A DNA stretch of 48,008 bases. It comes from Alphaproteobacteria bacterium (GTDB lineage: Bacteria; Pseudomonadota; Alphaproteobacteria; Ferrovibrionales; Ferrovibrionaceae). Position 1 is the stretch's first letter; each line of letters begins with the position of its first letter. Below, piece after piece: positions 1 through 8,045 of this stretch. The notes under the pieces were generated by a model. It searched no databases, was not told the origin of the DNA, and saw only the letters and a list, made by a program, of their open reading frames with translations. The DNA is taken from NCBI GenBank assembly GCA_026126215.1, contig JAHCJQ010000014.1, forward strand, positions 1-48,008, read 5' to 3'. The translations under genes and the position numbers were made by a program.

Positions 1-369
1 GAGGAGATGCTGTGGGCGACCGCGCGCCGCATCGACAGTCCGGATTTCAAGTTCTTCGTCATCAGCCTTTCGGTGCAGCGCGAGACCGGCGGCAATCTCG
101 CCGAGGCTTTGCAGAATCTCTCCGACATCCTGCGCCGGCGGCGCCAGATGCGGCTCAAGGTGCGCGCTCTCTCCTCCGAAGCCCGGGCCTCCGCCTACAT
201 CATCGGGTCGCTGCCCTTCGTCATGTTCATGCTTCTGATGCTGGTCAATGCCGGCTATGTGACGCAGCTCTTCACCGATCCGCGCGGCATGATCCTGGTC
301 GGCATCGGCCTGTTCAGCATGCTGATCGGCGTCGTCGTCATGTTCAAGATGGTGAGGTTCGAGATATGA
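1..369 (+). CDS. tadB: Tad pilus inner-membrane platform protein TadB, C-terminal part
   Basis: This is the 3' end of a gene that begins before the window; the frame is open from base 1. The visible 122 residues form the C-terminal half of a type II secretion F (T2SF/GspF) domain. They include a run typical of TadB (GGNLAEALQNLSDILR followed by RRRRQMRLKV) and then two hydrophobic segments, at about bases 205-265 and 290-345. TadB pairs with TadC as the membrane platform on which the TadA ATPase drives Flp pilus assembly. The stop overlaps the start of tadC (ATGA), so the two are probably translationally coupled. The family call is firm; the full length cannot be seen. Confidence 0.88.
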   Translation, partial: EEMLWATARRIDSPDFKFFVISLSVQRETGGNLAEALQNLSDILRRRRQMRLKVRALSSEARASAYIIGSLPFVMFMLLMLVNAGYVTQLFTDPRGMILVGIGLFSMLIGVVVMFKMVRFEI

Positions 370-1352
370 ACCCGCTCGACTACCTGCCGGCCGGACTGTC
401 TATCGGCATCGAGGACCTGATTACGCTCATGGCGGGCCTGGCTGCGAGTTCGGCGCTGCTCTTCGTCTGGTATACGCTGATTGCCCGCGACACGATGGCC
501 GACCGGCTAAAGATGATGGCAGCGCGGCGGGAAGCGCTACGCGCCGATTATCTGCGACCCAACTCCGCGCGCAGCCCGCTGATGACCACGCAGGTCGGCT
601 TCATGCGCGCTGTTGTCGACCGCGCCAACCTGCTGCGGGGGCGCGAGGCGGAGAAGGCGGCGGTCAGGCTGGCGCAAGCGGGCATTCGCGGCCGCGACGC
701 GGTGGCGGTCTATCTGTTCTGCCGCATCTTCCTGCCCTTCGTGTTCGGTGGTGTGGGCGTGCTGGCCATCTACTGGCTCGGGCTGTTCAAGGTCCCGGAG
801 CCGGCCAAGATGCCGATTACCATGGTGCTGGTGCTGATCGGCGCCGCCGCGCCCAACATCTATCTCAAGAACCTCGCCACGCGCCGGAAGGAAGCCATGC
901 AGAAGGGTCTCCCGGACGCAATCGACCTCATGGTGATCTGCGCCGAGGCGGGCCTGAGCCTGGATGCGATGCTGGCGCGGGTTTCGCGCGAGATCGGCCG
1001 ATCCTGTCCCGACCTGTCGGACGAACTCGGCCTCACCTCAGTCGAGCTCGGCTTTCTTCCTGACCGCAGGCGGGCGCTCGATAACCTGAACATGCGCACC
1101 GACATGCCGGCCGTGCGCGGCCTCGTCAACACGCTGCAGCAGACGGAGAAGTATGGCACGCCGCTTGCCCATTCGCTGCGCGTCCTTTCCTCGGAGTTCC
1201 GTGACCAGCGCATGATGAAGGCGGAAGAGAAGGCGGCGCGGCTGCCCGCCATCATGACCGTCCCGATGATCATCTTCATCATGCCCGCGCTCTTCATCGT
1301 CCTCATCGGGCCGGCGGTGCTGCGCACCATCGATGCGATGAAGGGCCTCTGA
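366..1352 (+). CDS. tadC: Tad pilus inner-membrane platform protein TadC
   Basis: A 328-residue protein starting at the ATG that overlaps the tadB stop; the open frame runs further upstream but lies inside tadB. It has an N-terminal membrane segment, a second hydrophobic region near residues 115-165, a cytoplasmic T2SF domain (GLPDAIDLMVICAEAGLSLD, then a conserved PAVRGLVNTLQQTEKYGTPL block) and two C-terminal membrane segments. This is the usual TadC architecture and length. TadC works with TadB as the platform for Flp/Tad pilus assembly. A stem-loop follows the gene, and a TadD-like gene converges on it, so this is the edge of the tad cluster. Confidence 0.9.
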   Translation: MNPLDYLPAGLSIGIEDLITLMAGLAASSALLFVWYTLIARDTMADRLKMMAARREALRADYLRPNSARSPLMTTQVGFMRAVVDRANLLRGREAEKAAVRLAQAGIRGRDAVAVYLFCRIFLPFVFGGVGVLAIYWLGLFKVPEPAKMPITMVLVLIGAAAPNIYLKNLATRRKEAMQKGLPDAIDLMVICAEAGLSLDAMLARVSREIGRSCPDLSDELGLTSVELGFLPDRRRALDNLNMRTDMPAVRGLVNTLQQTEKYGTPLAHSLRVLSSEFRDQRMMKAEEKAARLPAIMTVPMIIFIMPALFIVLIGPAVLRTIDAMKGL

Positions 1353-1434
1353 GCGCTCGCGACGGGTTCGGCACCAGGCGGAACGCGGCCGGGACAATCT
1401 CAAGGGAAATCGGGATTGGGTGGGATATTGCGCT

Positions 1435-1454
1435 GCGCGCCGCTCTCGGCGCGC
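1435..1454. terminator. GC-rich stem-loop between convergent tadC and tadD-like genes
   Basis: A perfect 8-base-pair stem (GCGCGCCG / CGGCGCGC) with a four-base loop CTCT lies between the stop of tadC and the stop of the convergent TPR gene. No T-run follows on either strand, so it is not a canonical intrinsic terminator. It could act as a bidirectional 3'-end stabiliser or a Rho-assisted stop. Confidence 0.4.
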
Positions 1455-1464
1455 CGCTGTCAGC

Positions 1465-2316
1465 TCAGCGCGCCGGTGCCAGGGCGGGCTGCGCCTCGCG
1501 GCTGCCGGTCGCGCCGATGGCCGATGTGCGCGCCCGGTCCTTCAGGGCGCGGAGCGTGCTGTAGTAGGCCAGATTGCGTCGCACGCTGACTTCATCGAGA
1601 TCGATGCGGGCCATTCGCGCGGCCTGTTCCGGATCGCCGGCGAGGCCATAGATCAGGGCGAGGTTCTGACGTGTCTTGGCGCCTGCATCCGGATGGGCGG
1701 CAACCGGCTTGAGGAGCATGATGGCTTCCTCGAAGTCGCCGCTCAGCGCCAGCGACAGACCGAGATTGTTGATGAGCGAGATGTTGCCGCGGTCCAGCGC
1801 CAGGCCCGTGCGGTACTTGGACTGCGCGCCGCGGTGGTCGCCCTGCATATCGAGGACGACACCATAGCTGTTATAGGTGCGCGGGTCGTTCGGGTCGAGC
1901 AGAAGGGCGCCTTCGAGTTGTGGCAAGGCAAGCTCCGGCCGGTCCAGCGCGACATAGACGTTGCCGAGGCCGCGCCGGGCCTCGAGATGGTTCGGGTTCA
2001 GGCTGATCGCGGTCTGGAAGGCGGCGATGGCCTCGTTGTAGGCCCCGAGATTGGCGAGGCAGGTGCCGAGCTTCGCGCGCACGTCAGCATCGGCCGGCCA
2101 TGTTTCCGTGGCGCGGCGATAGAGACCGACGGCGGTGGCGCAGTCGCCCGCCTGGGCAGTGGCATCGGCCACCCGGACGATGCTTGCATAGGCTTGCGGC
2201 CCCTCCAGGGGCTGGGCCAGTCCGCGCGCGGCGTCTAGGGTCGGATCGGTGGCGCAGGCGCTCAACAGCAGTCCGACGCCGAGGGCAAACACGGATGTTT
2301 TCGATCTGGCAAGCAT
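1465..2316 (-). CDS. tadD: TPR-repeat lipoprotein, TadD-like
   Basis: A 283-residue protein with a lipoprotein signal peptide (lipobox LLSAC, lipidated Cys21). Tandem tetratricopeptide repeats follow from about residue 75 to 220, for example the units around ADVRAKLGTCLANLGAYNEA, HLEARRGLGNVYVALDRPEL and DPRTYNSYGVVLDMQGDH. TadD-family proteins are TPR lipoproteins thought to act as pilotins for the outer-membrane part of the Tad secretion machine. It faces tadC, which supports that role. TPR proteins are diverse, so the TadD name rests mainly on context plus the lipobox. Confidence 0.75.
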   Translation of the reverse strand: MLARSKTSVFALGVGLLLSACATDPTLDAARGLAQPLEGPQAYASIVRVADATAQAGDCATAVGLYRRATETWPADADVRAKLGTCLANLGAYNEAIAAFQTAISLNPNHLEARRGLGNVYVALDRPELALPQLEGALLLDPNDPRTYNSYGVVLDMQGDHRGAQSKYRTGLALDRGNISLINNLGLSLALSGDFEEAIMLLKPVAAHPDAGAKTRQNLALIYGLAGDPEQAARMARIDLDEVSVRRNLAYYSTLRALKDRARTSAIGATGSREAQPALAPAR

Positions 2317-2406
2317 CGTGCGGTCAGATTGCGCCTCGGCCCGTTAAATTTACGTGAACGGTTCCTGCCCGACACTGGGTTCACTGTATCGGGGGAAGGG
2401 GTTAGG

Positions 2407-2982
2407 ATGCGTCGTTCAGAGGTTTCGACTGACCATACGGTGGCATCATTGGCCAGGGACAAGGGCGGCATCGGCGAGGCGGCTTCCGGCATCGGCGGCG
2501 AGGCGGATACCCAGCAGGCCGAGGCGGCGCTGGAATTGCCGCGCCTGCTCGAACGGCTGCACAGGCGCTATCTCGACATGCTTCAGGTGGCGCTGACCGA
2601 GGTCGGCATGCTCGACATCTCGCCGGTCCAGGCCATGCTGCTGCTCGATCTGGATTCGTCCGAGATCGGGGTTCAGGAACTGGTTCATCGGGGCTACTAC
2701 CAGCCCTCGCACCTGCTCTACAACGTGAAGAAACTGGTATCGGGCGGCTACGTGGCGCAGTCGCGGCTGCATCGCGACCGGCGGGCGGTGCGCCTCAAGC
2801 TGACGGAGAAGGGGTTGGCGAGCCGCGCGGCACTGCATCGGCAGATCCTGGGCTTCGAGCCCGCGGGCGGCGCGCCGGCGGTCGATTCGGCGGAGATGGA
2901 GCGGGTGCAGGCGGCGCTGCGCCGGCTCGAACGGCGCTGGGACGAGTATCTGCGTTTCCGGCCTTCGGGCGGGCCGGCTTAG
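2407..2982 (+). CDS. MarR-family winged-helix regulator, LdtR-like
   Basis: A 191-residue protein starting at the ATG preceded by a purine-rich GGGGAAGGGGTTAGG tract; the frame is open 26 codons further upstream, without a better site. The core resembles the alphaproteobacterial LdtR-type MarR proteins: a helix with VQAMLLLDL, a recognition region around GYYQPSHLLYNVKKLVSGGY and a wing with RDRRAVRLKLTEKG. LdtR in related bacteria controls an L,D-transpeptidase and cell-wall stress genes. No such target is visible here, so the regulon is unknown. The stop overlaps the stop of the convergent TetR gene by four bases. It could act locally, but nothing in the sequence shows this. Confidence 0.8.
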   Translation: MRRSEVSTDHTVASLARDKGGIGEAASGIGGEADTQQAEAALELPRLLERLHRRYLDMLQVALTEVGMLDISPVQAMLLLDLDSSEIGVQELVHRGYYQPSHLLYNVKKLVSGGYVAQSRLHRDRRAVRLKLTEKGLASRAALHRQILGFEPAGGAPAVDSAEMERVQAALRRLERRWDEYLRFRPSGGPA

Positions 2983-3638
2983 GCGGACCGCTCCGGCGCG
3001 TGCGCCTTCAGGAAGGTTTCGACCGCCGCGGCGATATGCCGGGCTTTCTCCTGCTCGTCGAGCCGCACGGCGAGGCCGCAGGCGGCGCGCATCTGGAAAT
3101 CGCCCAGTACGAGGGAGCAAAAGCAGCGCGCCGCGCCGTCCGGATCGTCGATCGCGAGTTCGCCGCGGCGCGCCCGTGAGGACAGGTATTCGGCGACCCG
3201 CGCCCGGCCCGAATCCGGGCCCGACGCGTAGAACAGCTCGGCCAGTTCGGGGAATTGCTGCCCTTCGGCGATGATCAGGCGGATCACGGCGACGGCATCG
3301 GGACTGAGTACGAGATCGAACAGCCGGTGCGCCTGCTCCATCAGGGCGCGCCGCACATCCTTGCCATCGGCCTCGGCCTCGGCGAGGGCCCCGGTGATCT
3401 CGCGGCAGCGGCCGGTAACGAGTTCCTTGAACAGGCCGGCCTTGCTGCCGAACATGTCGTAAAGGGTGGACAGCGATCCGCCGGAGCAGGCGACCACATC
3501 CGACAGGCTGGTCGCGCCGTATCCCTTTTCCAGGAACAGCTTGGCCGCCGCGACGAGAATCGCCTGACGGCGAGCCTCGCGCTTGCTTAGGGCATTGGTC
3601 TGGCTGGTCTCGATAACACTCAAGTCAGATTCCTCCAT
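2979..3638 (-). CDS. TetR/AcrR-family repressor, divergent from the RND efflux pair
   Basis: A 219-residue protein with the N-terminal TetR helix-turn-helix at about residues 18-65 (AILVAAAKLFLEKGYGATSL, then VVACSGGSLSTLYDMFGSKA) and a C-terminal ligand domain of the AcrR type. It is divergent from the adaptor/pump genes. A near-ideal palindrome lies 15 bases upstream of its start, as expected for a repressor controlling itself and the pump. Inducing ligands cannot be read from sequence. The family call is secure; the link to the efflux operon is inferred from position and operator. Confidence 0.88.
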   Translation of the reverse strand: MEESDLSVIETSQTNALSKREARRQAILVAAAKLFLEKGYGATSLSDVVACSGGSLSTLYDMFGSKAGLFKELVTGRCREITGALAEAEADGKDVRRALMEQAHRLFDLVLSPDAVAVIRLIIAEGQQFPELAELFYASGPDSGRARVAEYLSSRARRGELAIDDPDGAARCFCSLVLGDFQMRAACGLAVRLDEQEKARHIAAAVETFLKAHAPERSA

Positions 3639-3653
3639 CGCCGCCTCTTGACT

Positions 3654-3672
3654 GTAATGTAATCTACATTAC
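3654..3672. promoter_or_regulatory. TetR-type operator between tetR and the RND operon
   Basis: A perfect inverted repeat, GTAATGTA-N3-TACATTAC (8-base arms, 3-base spacer), lies in the divergent intergenic region. It starts right after a TTGACT hexamer at 3648-3653 that could be a -35 element. AcrR/TetR repressors bind palindromes of this size and AT-rich composition. The sequence is the only AT-rich patch in the interval, so it is a strong operator candidate. Confidence 0.72.
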
Positions 3673-3757
3673 GTTCATCGCAAGGGCCGGGCGTTGTCCC
3701 GATGGTGGAGCGGCCGGCCCGGTCTGGCAACAGGCATCCTTCCTTGGGGGTAACCAC

Positions 3758-4867
3758 ATGTTCCGCATTGCCTGGGACGACGTACTGTCCGCCTTCGCCC
3801 TCGCCGGAGGTTTTCTGGTGGTTCTGGCACTTGCCGGTTGCGGCGAGCCGAAATCCGCGGAAAGCCCGCCGCCACGGCCGGTCCGGGCGCAGGCGGTGGT
3901 CTACGAGCCGCTCGCCGAGCGCCTGACCTTCGCCGGCACCATCGAGCCGCGCTACCAGAGCAGCCTGGGCTTCCGCACCTCCGGCAAGATGGTTGCGCGC
4001 CTGGTGGATGTGGGCATGGCTGTGAAGGCGGGGCAGCCGCTGGCCCGGCTCGATCCCCAGGACCAAGACCTTCAGATTCGCACCATCGAGGCGCAGGTCC
4101 TCTCGGCCCGCGCCGATCTGGTCCGCGCCCGCCAGGATTTCGAGCGCTACCGGCAGTTGCAGGACAGCCCGGCATTCAATCGTGCCGTCTTCGACCAGCG
4201 CCGGGCGGCCTACGACATGGCCCGGGCCCGGCTCGACCAGATGCAGGGCCAGCTTCGCATGGCCGAGAACCAGCTTGTCTATACAACCTTGTACGCCGAT
4301 ACGGACGGGGTAGTCACGGCGATCCGGGCGGAGGTGGGGCAGGTCGTGGCGCAGGGCCAGACGGTGCTGGTGGTGGCGCGGACAGACGAACTCGAAGTCG
4401 CGGTCAGTCTGCCCGAGGGCCGTCTCGCAGAATTGCGGGAGGCGAGCGATGCGCGCTTCACGCTCTTCTCCGATCCGGAAAGAACCCACACGGCGGTGCT
4501 GCGCGAGGTCAGCCCGGTGGCCGATGCGATGACGCGCACCTATTCCCTGCGCTATTCCATTCCCGACGCCCCGCCGGAACTGCGCATCGGCATGAGCGCC
4601 ACGCTGATGCTGGCCCGGCCGCGCGAGCGCGAGGTGGCGGTGCTGCCGCTCACGGCGATCTTCCAGGACGGGTCCCGGCCGGCAGTCTGGGTGGTCGATC
4701 CTGCGACCGGCGCGCTTGAACTGCGCGCGATCGAACTGGCCGGCTACCGGCAGGACGCGGCGCTGGTCGCCGGCGGGGTCGAGGCAGGCGCGCTTGTCGT
4801 CACCGCCGGCGTGCAGAAGCTCGACCGCGGCCAGCAGGTCCGCCTGATGACCCCGGCGCCAAGATGA
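3758..4867 (+). CDS. RND efflux periplasmic adaptor (membrane fusion protein)
   Basis: A 369-residue AcrA/MexA-type adaptor. Visible parts are a lipobox (LAGC, Cys28), a barrel-sandwich/lipoyl half-motif (VDVGMAVKAGQPLARLDPQD), a short alpha-hairpin with coiled-coil character (residues about 105-160), the second lipoyl half (GVVTAIRAEVGQVVAQGQTV) and beta-barrel and membrane-proximal domains to the end. It bridges the inner-membrane pump and an outer-membrane channel; no TolC-like gene is in the window. The n-region of the signal peptide is oddly acidic (two Asp at positions 7-8). Its stop overlaps the pump gene start (ATGA). Confidence 0.92.
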   Translation: MFRIAWDDVLSAFALAGGFLVVLALAGCGEPKSAESPPPRPVRAQAVVYEPLAERLTFAGTIEPRYQSSLGFRTSGKMVARLVDVGMAVKAGQPLARLDPQDQDLQIRTIEAQVLSARADLVRARQDFERYRQLQDSPAFNRAVFDQRRAAYDMARARLDQMQGQLRMAENQLVYTTLYADTDGVVTAIRAEVGQVVAQGQTVLVVARTDELEVAVSLPEGRLAELREASDARFTLFSDPERTHTAVLREVSPVADAMTRTYSLRYSIPDAPPELRIGMSATLMLARPREREVAVLPLTAIFQDGSRPAVWVVDPATGALELRAIELAGYRQDAALVAGGVEAGALVVTAGVQKLDRGQQVRLMTPAPR

Positions 4868-7800
4868 GCGGCTTCAACCTGTCCGCCTGGGGACTGCGCC
4901 ACCAGACGCTGGTGCTGTTCCTGGTCCTCGCCTCGCTGGCGGCCGGGTTGTCCTCCTATTTCAGTCTCGGCCGCGCCGAGGATCCGGAATTCACCATCAA
5001 GACGATGGTGGTGAGCGCCTACTGGCCGGGCGCGAGCGCGCGCGAGATGGAACTGCAGGTGGCCGACCGGCTGGAGAAGAAGCTTCAGGAAGTGCCGTGG
5101 TTCGATCATGTCACGAGCTACTCCCGGCCAGGCGAGAGCCTGCTCAAGGTCAACCTGCGTCCGGACATGCCGAAATCCGCCGTTCCCGACGCCTGGTACC
5201 AGGTGCGCAAGAAGCTCGGCGATATCCGCGCGAACCTGCCGCAGGGCGTGCAGGGCCCGTTCTTCAACGACGAGTTCGGCGACACGTTCGGCACGATCTA
5301 CGCCTTCAGCGGCGAGGATTTCTCCCAGGCGGAGCTGCGCCACATCGTCGAGGAGGCGCGCCAGCGGCTTCTGCGGCTGCCGGACGTGAGCAAGGTCGAG
5401 ACGGTCGGCCTGCAGGAGGAACGTATCTTCGTCGAGTTCTCCCATCGCCGGCTGGCCAGCCTCGGCATCACGGCGCAGCAGATTTTTGACAGCCTGCAGC
5501 GCTATACCGGCGTCAGCGCCGCCGGCATGATCGAGACGCCGACCGACCGGGTCCGGCTGCGCATCGCCGGCAACGCGGACTCAGTCGAGGAGATCGGCGA
5601 AGTTCCCGTGCTCGCTGCCGGCAGAACGCTGCGCATCGGCGATATTGCCGAGATCCGGCGCGGCTATCAGGATCCGCCATCCTTCGCCATGCGCTGGAAC
5701 GGCCGACCGGTGGTCGGCCTCGCGGTCTCGATGGCGAAGGGCGGCGACATCCTTGAGCTGGGCACCCGTCTCAATGCGGAAATCGAGCGCCTCAGGGCCG
5801 AACTTCCGGTCGGCGTCGAGGTGGACAAGGTGGCCGACCAGCCGCGCGTGGTGCGTGATTCGATCGGCGAGTTCCTGAAAGTCCTGTTGGAGGCCCTGGC
5901 GATCGTGCTGGCGGTGAGCTTCATCAGCCTGGGCTTGAGGACCGGCGTCGTCGTGGCGCTCAGCGTGCCGCTCGTCCTCGCCATCACGTTCGTGCTGATG
6001 GAGGTCCTCGGCATCGACCTGCACCGCATTTCGCTCGGCGCGCTGATCATCGCCCTCGGACTCCTCGTGGACGATGCCATCATCGCCGTCGAGATGATGA
6101 TGGTGAAGATGGAGCAGGGCTACGACCGGATCCGCGCCGCCACCTTCGCCTATACATCGACCGCCTTTCCGATGCTGACCGGCACGCTGATCACGGCGGC
6201 CGGTTTCCTCCCCGTCGGCTTCGCCCGCTCGGCGGCGGGCGAATATACCAACGCCATTTTCTGGGTGGTGGGCATCTCGCTGATCGTGTCCTGGCTCGTC
6301 GCCGTGCTGTTCACGCCCTATCTCGGCTACCGCCTGTTGCCCGATCCGAAGGCGGGCAAGCATGGCGAGGGTGATCTCTACGATCGGCCCCTCTACCGGC
6401 TGGTGCGCCGGGCGGTCGTCTGGTGCGTCACCTGGCGCAAGACGGTGATCCTGCTCACCCTGCTCGCCTTCGCCCTGTCGGCCTTCTCCTTCCGCTTCGT
6501 GCAGCAGCAGTTCTTTCCCGCTTCTGCGCGCCTCGAACTTCTGGTCGACCTGCGCCTGCCCAATGGTGCCTCCTTCGCCGCGACGGAGAAGGCGACGGCC
6601 AGGCTCGAGAAGGAACTGACCGGCGATCCGGACGTGGTGAACTGGGTGGCGTATGTCGGTGGCGGCACGCCGAGATTTTACCTTGCGCTCAATCCGGAGC
6701 TGCGCAACGCCAACTACGCGCAGTTCGTCATCATGACCAGCGGCCTCGAAGCGCGCGAGCGGCTGCTCGCCCGGCTCAACGGCCTGTTCGAGAGCGGCTT
6801 CGAGGAACTGCGCGGGCGCGTGACGCGGCTCGAGAATGGCCCGCCGGTCGGCTATCCGGTGCAGTTCCGCGTCATTGGTCCGGATCCGGCGAAGATCCGC
6901 GAAATCGCCGGCCAGGTCCGCGATATCATGCGCGCCAGCCCGCATGCGCGGGACGTCAATCTGGAATGGAACGAGCTGAGCAAGGCGGTCCGCATCGAGC
7001 TGGACCGGGAGCGCGCGCGCCAGCTCGGCATCGATCCGCAGGCGCTGTCCGGGACGCTGAACACCCTCATGTCCGGCCTGCGCGTCGCGCAGTTCCGCGA
7101 AGGGACTGAGTTGATCGACATCGTGGCCCGCGCCGTTCCGGCAGAACGGGTCGGCCTGGACGAACTCGAGGGCGTCAATGTCGGCACCGCGAACGGAACC
7201 TCGGTGCCGCTCGGCCAGATCGCGCGGATCAGCTATGGGCTGGAGGAGCCGATTCTCTGGCGACGCAACCGCGACACGATGATCGCCGTGCGCGCCGATG
7301 TGGCGCCCGGCGTGCAGGCGCCCTCGGTGACCGCCGAGATCGAGCCGCGGCTCGCGACCCTGCGCGCCAGCCTGCCGATCGGCTATCGCATCGAGGTGGG
7401 TGGCGCGGTCGAGGAGAGCGCGCGCAGCCAGCAATCCATCTTCAAGCTGATGCCGCTGATGGCGCTGATCATGGTGACGCTGCTCATGATACAGCTTCAG
7501 AGCTTCCAGAAGCTGCTCCTCGTCCTGCTGACGGCGCCACTCGGCCTGATCGGCGTGACCGGCGCGCTGCTCGTCTCAGGCCAGCCTTTCGGCTTCGTCG
7601 CCATGCTGGGCGTGATCTCGCTCGCCGGAATGATCATGCGCAACTCGGTCATCCTGGTGGACCAGATCGACCAGGATCTGGCGCGCGGGTTGACGATGGC
7701 GGAGGCCATCGTCGGCGCCACGACGAGACGGGCGCGGCCGATCGTGCTCACGGCGCTGACCGCGATCCTCGCCATGATCCCGCTTTCGCGCAGCGTCTTC

Positions 7801-7959
7801 TGGGGGCCGATGGCGATCGCGATCATGGGCGGCCTCGCCGTGGCGACCCTGCTGACGCTCTTCTTCCTGCCGGCGCTCTATGCCGCCTGGTTTTGCGTCC
7901 CGATACGAGCGGATGCGCCGCAAGCAGTGCCGGACGCGGTGCCGGCTCCGGCCGAGTGA
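4864..7959 (+). CDS. RND efflux pump inner-membrane transporter (AcrB/HAE1 family)
   Basis: A 1031-residue protein with the full RND architecture: TM1 near residues 15-33, a large periplasmic porter loop, TM2-TM6, a cytoplasmic connection, TM7, a second periplasmic loop and TM8-TM12. The TM4 proton-relay pair is present as adjacent Asp403 and Asp404 (GLLVDDAII), as in multidrug HAE1 pumps rather than metal-efflux pumps. The length matches the family. It exports amphipathic compounds using the proton gradient, together with the upstream adaptor. The substrate is not predictable. It is probably co-transcribed with the adaptor under control of the divergent TetR protein. Confidence 0.94.
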   Translation: MSGFNLSAWGLRHQTLVLFLVLASLAAGLSSYFSLGRAEDPEFTIKTMVVSAYWPGASAREMELQVADRLEKKLQEVPWFDHVTSYSRPGESLLKVNLRPDMPKSAVPDAWYQVRKKLGDIRANLPQGVQGPFFNDEFGDTFGTIYAFSGEDFSQAELRHIVEEARQRLLRLPDVSKVETVGLQEERIFVEFSHRRLASLGITAQQIFDSLQRYTGVSAAGMIETPTDRVRLRIAGNADSVEEIGEVPVLAAGRTLRIGDIAEIRRGYQDPPSFAMRWNGRPVVGLAVSMAKGGDILELGTRLNAEIERLRAELPVGVEVDKVADQPRVVRDSIGEFLKVLLEALAIVLAVSFISLGLRTGVVVALSVPLVLAITFVLMEVLGIDLHRISLGALIIALGLLVDDAIIAVEMMMVKMEQGYDRIRAATFAYTSTAFPMLTGTLITAAGFLPVGFARSAAGEYTNAIFWVVGISLIVSWLVAVLFTPYLGYRLLPDPKAGKHGEGDLYDRPLYRLVRRAVVWCVTWRKTVILLTLLAFALSAFSFRFVQQQFFPASARLELLVDLRLPNGASFAATEKATARLEKELTGDPDVVNWVAYVGGGTPRFYLALNPELRNANYAQFVIMTSGLEARERLLARLNGLFESGFEELRGRVTRLENGPPVGYPVQFRVIGPDPAKIREIAGQVRDIMRASPHARDVNLEWNELSKAVRIELDRERARQLGIDPQALSGTLNTLMSGLRVAQFREGTELIDIVARAVPAERVGLDELEGVNVGTANGTSVPLGQIARISYGLEEPILWRRNRDTMIAVRADVAPGVQAPSVTAEIEPRLATLRASLPIGYRIEVGGAVEESARSQQSIFKLMPLMALIMVTLLMIQLQSFQKLLLVLLTAPLGLIGVTGALLVSGQPFGFVAMLGVISLAGMIMRNSVILVDQIDQDLARGLTMAEAIVGATTRRARPIVLTALTAILAMIPLSRSVFWGPMAIAIMGGLAVATLLTLFFLPALYAAWFCVPIRADAPQAVPDAVPAPAE

Positions 7960-7972
7960 ATCGCGGCGCGCC

Positions 7973-8002
7973 TTGACAGGGCGTGAATCCCTAACCTACG
8001 CT
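7973..8002 (+). promoter_or_regulatory. Possible sigma-70 promoter of the ABC-transporter operon
   Basis: A consensus TTGACA hexamer at 7973-7978 is followed after 18 bases by TACGCT, a weak -10. It lies 44-73 bases upstream of the GTG start of the solute-binding protein gene, and that start has a strong GGGAGG ribosome site. The -35 match is good, the -10 match poor. Confidence 0.4.
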
Positions 8003-8045
8003 CACAAGCAAATCACGAAAACGTGAACCAGACAGGGAGGGGAAC

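Noticed and set aside
5581..7434. 617-residue open frame antisense to the RND pump gene
   Set aside because: Shadow frame of a GC-rich gene: composition is dominated by Asp/His/Arg/Gln, there is no family motif, and it lies wholly within an unmistakable pump gene.
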